5,906 bases of DNA from Nitrospira sp. GTDB lineage: Bacteria; Nitrospirota; Thermodesulfovibrionia; Thermodesulfovibrionales; SM23-35. Positions within the stretch are counted from its first letter, which is position 1. Every line of letters starts with the position of its first letter. The stretch is from assembly GCA_016873575.1 (NCBI GenBank), contig VGWY01000162.1:1-5906 (forward strand), in the 5' to 3' direction. The position numbers and the translations under genes were made by a program. Under the pieces are notes generated by a model, which saw nothing but the letters and a program-made list of their open reading frames with translations, was not told the origin of the DNA and did not search any database. Below, one piece after another: positions 5,870 to 5,906 of the stretch.

Positions 5870-5906
5870 AATGTTACTTGAACTCGACCTTTCGATTGCA
5901 TCAAAG
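5856..5906 (+). CDS. Start of an unidentified gene (3' end outside window)
   Basis: An ATG at 5856 overlaps the last 14 bases of tlyA in another frame and stays open to the window edge, giving MEETKMLLELDLSIASK. A ribosome site, GAGAGG at 5845-5850, is five bases upstream, which supports this start over the second in-frame ATG at 5871. The overlap suggests co-translation with tlyA. Seventeen residues are too few to name a family; it does not look like the start of NAD kinase or RecN, which often follow tlyA elsewhere. Confidence 0.55.
   Translation, partial: MEETKMLLELDLSIASK

Overview
The window is a densely packed, moderately AT-rich stretch of bacterial chromosome with every recognised gene on the + strand. 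It reads as the genome of an anaerobe-like, Gram-negative-type lineage. My best guess is an uncultivated Nitrospirota (Thermodesulfovibrio-like) or Desulfobacterota relative. That rests on overall protein flavour and on the G/C-rich palindromic repeats, which I associate from memory with such genomes; no marker gene here proves it.

Layout. Positions 1-318 are the 3' end of guaB (IMP dehydrogenase), abutting complete guaA (319-1863, GMP synthase). Together these perform IMP to XMP to GMP. An 83-bp gap holding a heptamer-based inverted repeat (1867-1940) leads to ispA (1947-2879, short-chain polyprenyl diphosphate synthase), which overlaps dxs (2879-4768, DXP synthase) by one base. These two supply the first step of the MEP isoprenoid pathway and a later chain-elongation step. 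A clear rho-independent terminator (4797-4828) closes this block. A 303-bp intergenic stretch follows, with about 145 bp of unrecognised sequence and a perfect 23-bp-stem palindrome (4974-5022). Then comes tlyA (5072-5869, rRNA 2'-O-methyltransferase, S4 plus FtsJ-like domains), and the first 17 codons of an unidentified gene overlap its end.

The genes are ordinary housekeeping genes. The unusual content is the short repeats threaded through them. Two copies of one G/C-run palindrome occur, one between genes and one in frame inside ispA, where it encodes a Pro/Gly-rich loop much like a Rickettsia palindromic element. Three tracts of four 7-bp units occur, each with a different heptamer: one between guaA and ispA, one inside ispA right after the palindrome, and one inside dxs. 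Each heptamer, in the orientation it takes in the coding strand, contains no stop codon in any phase, while its reverse complement does. This looks like a genome where small repeats invade genes and survive only when the protein tolerates them.
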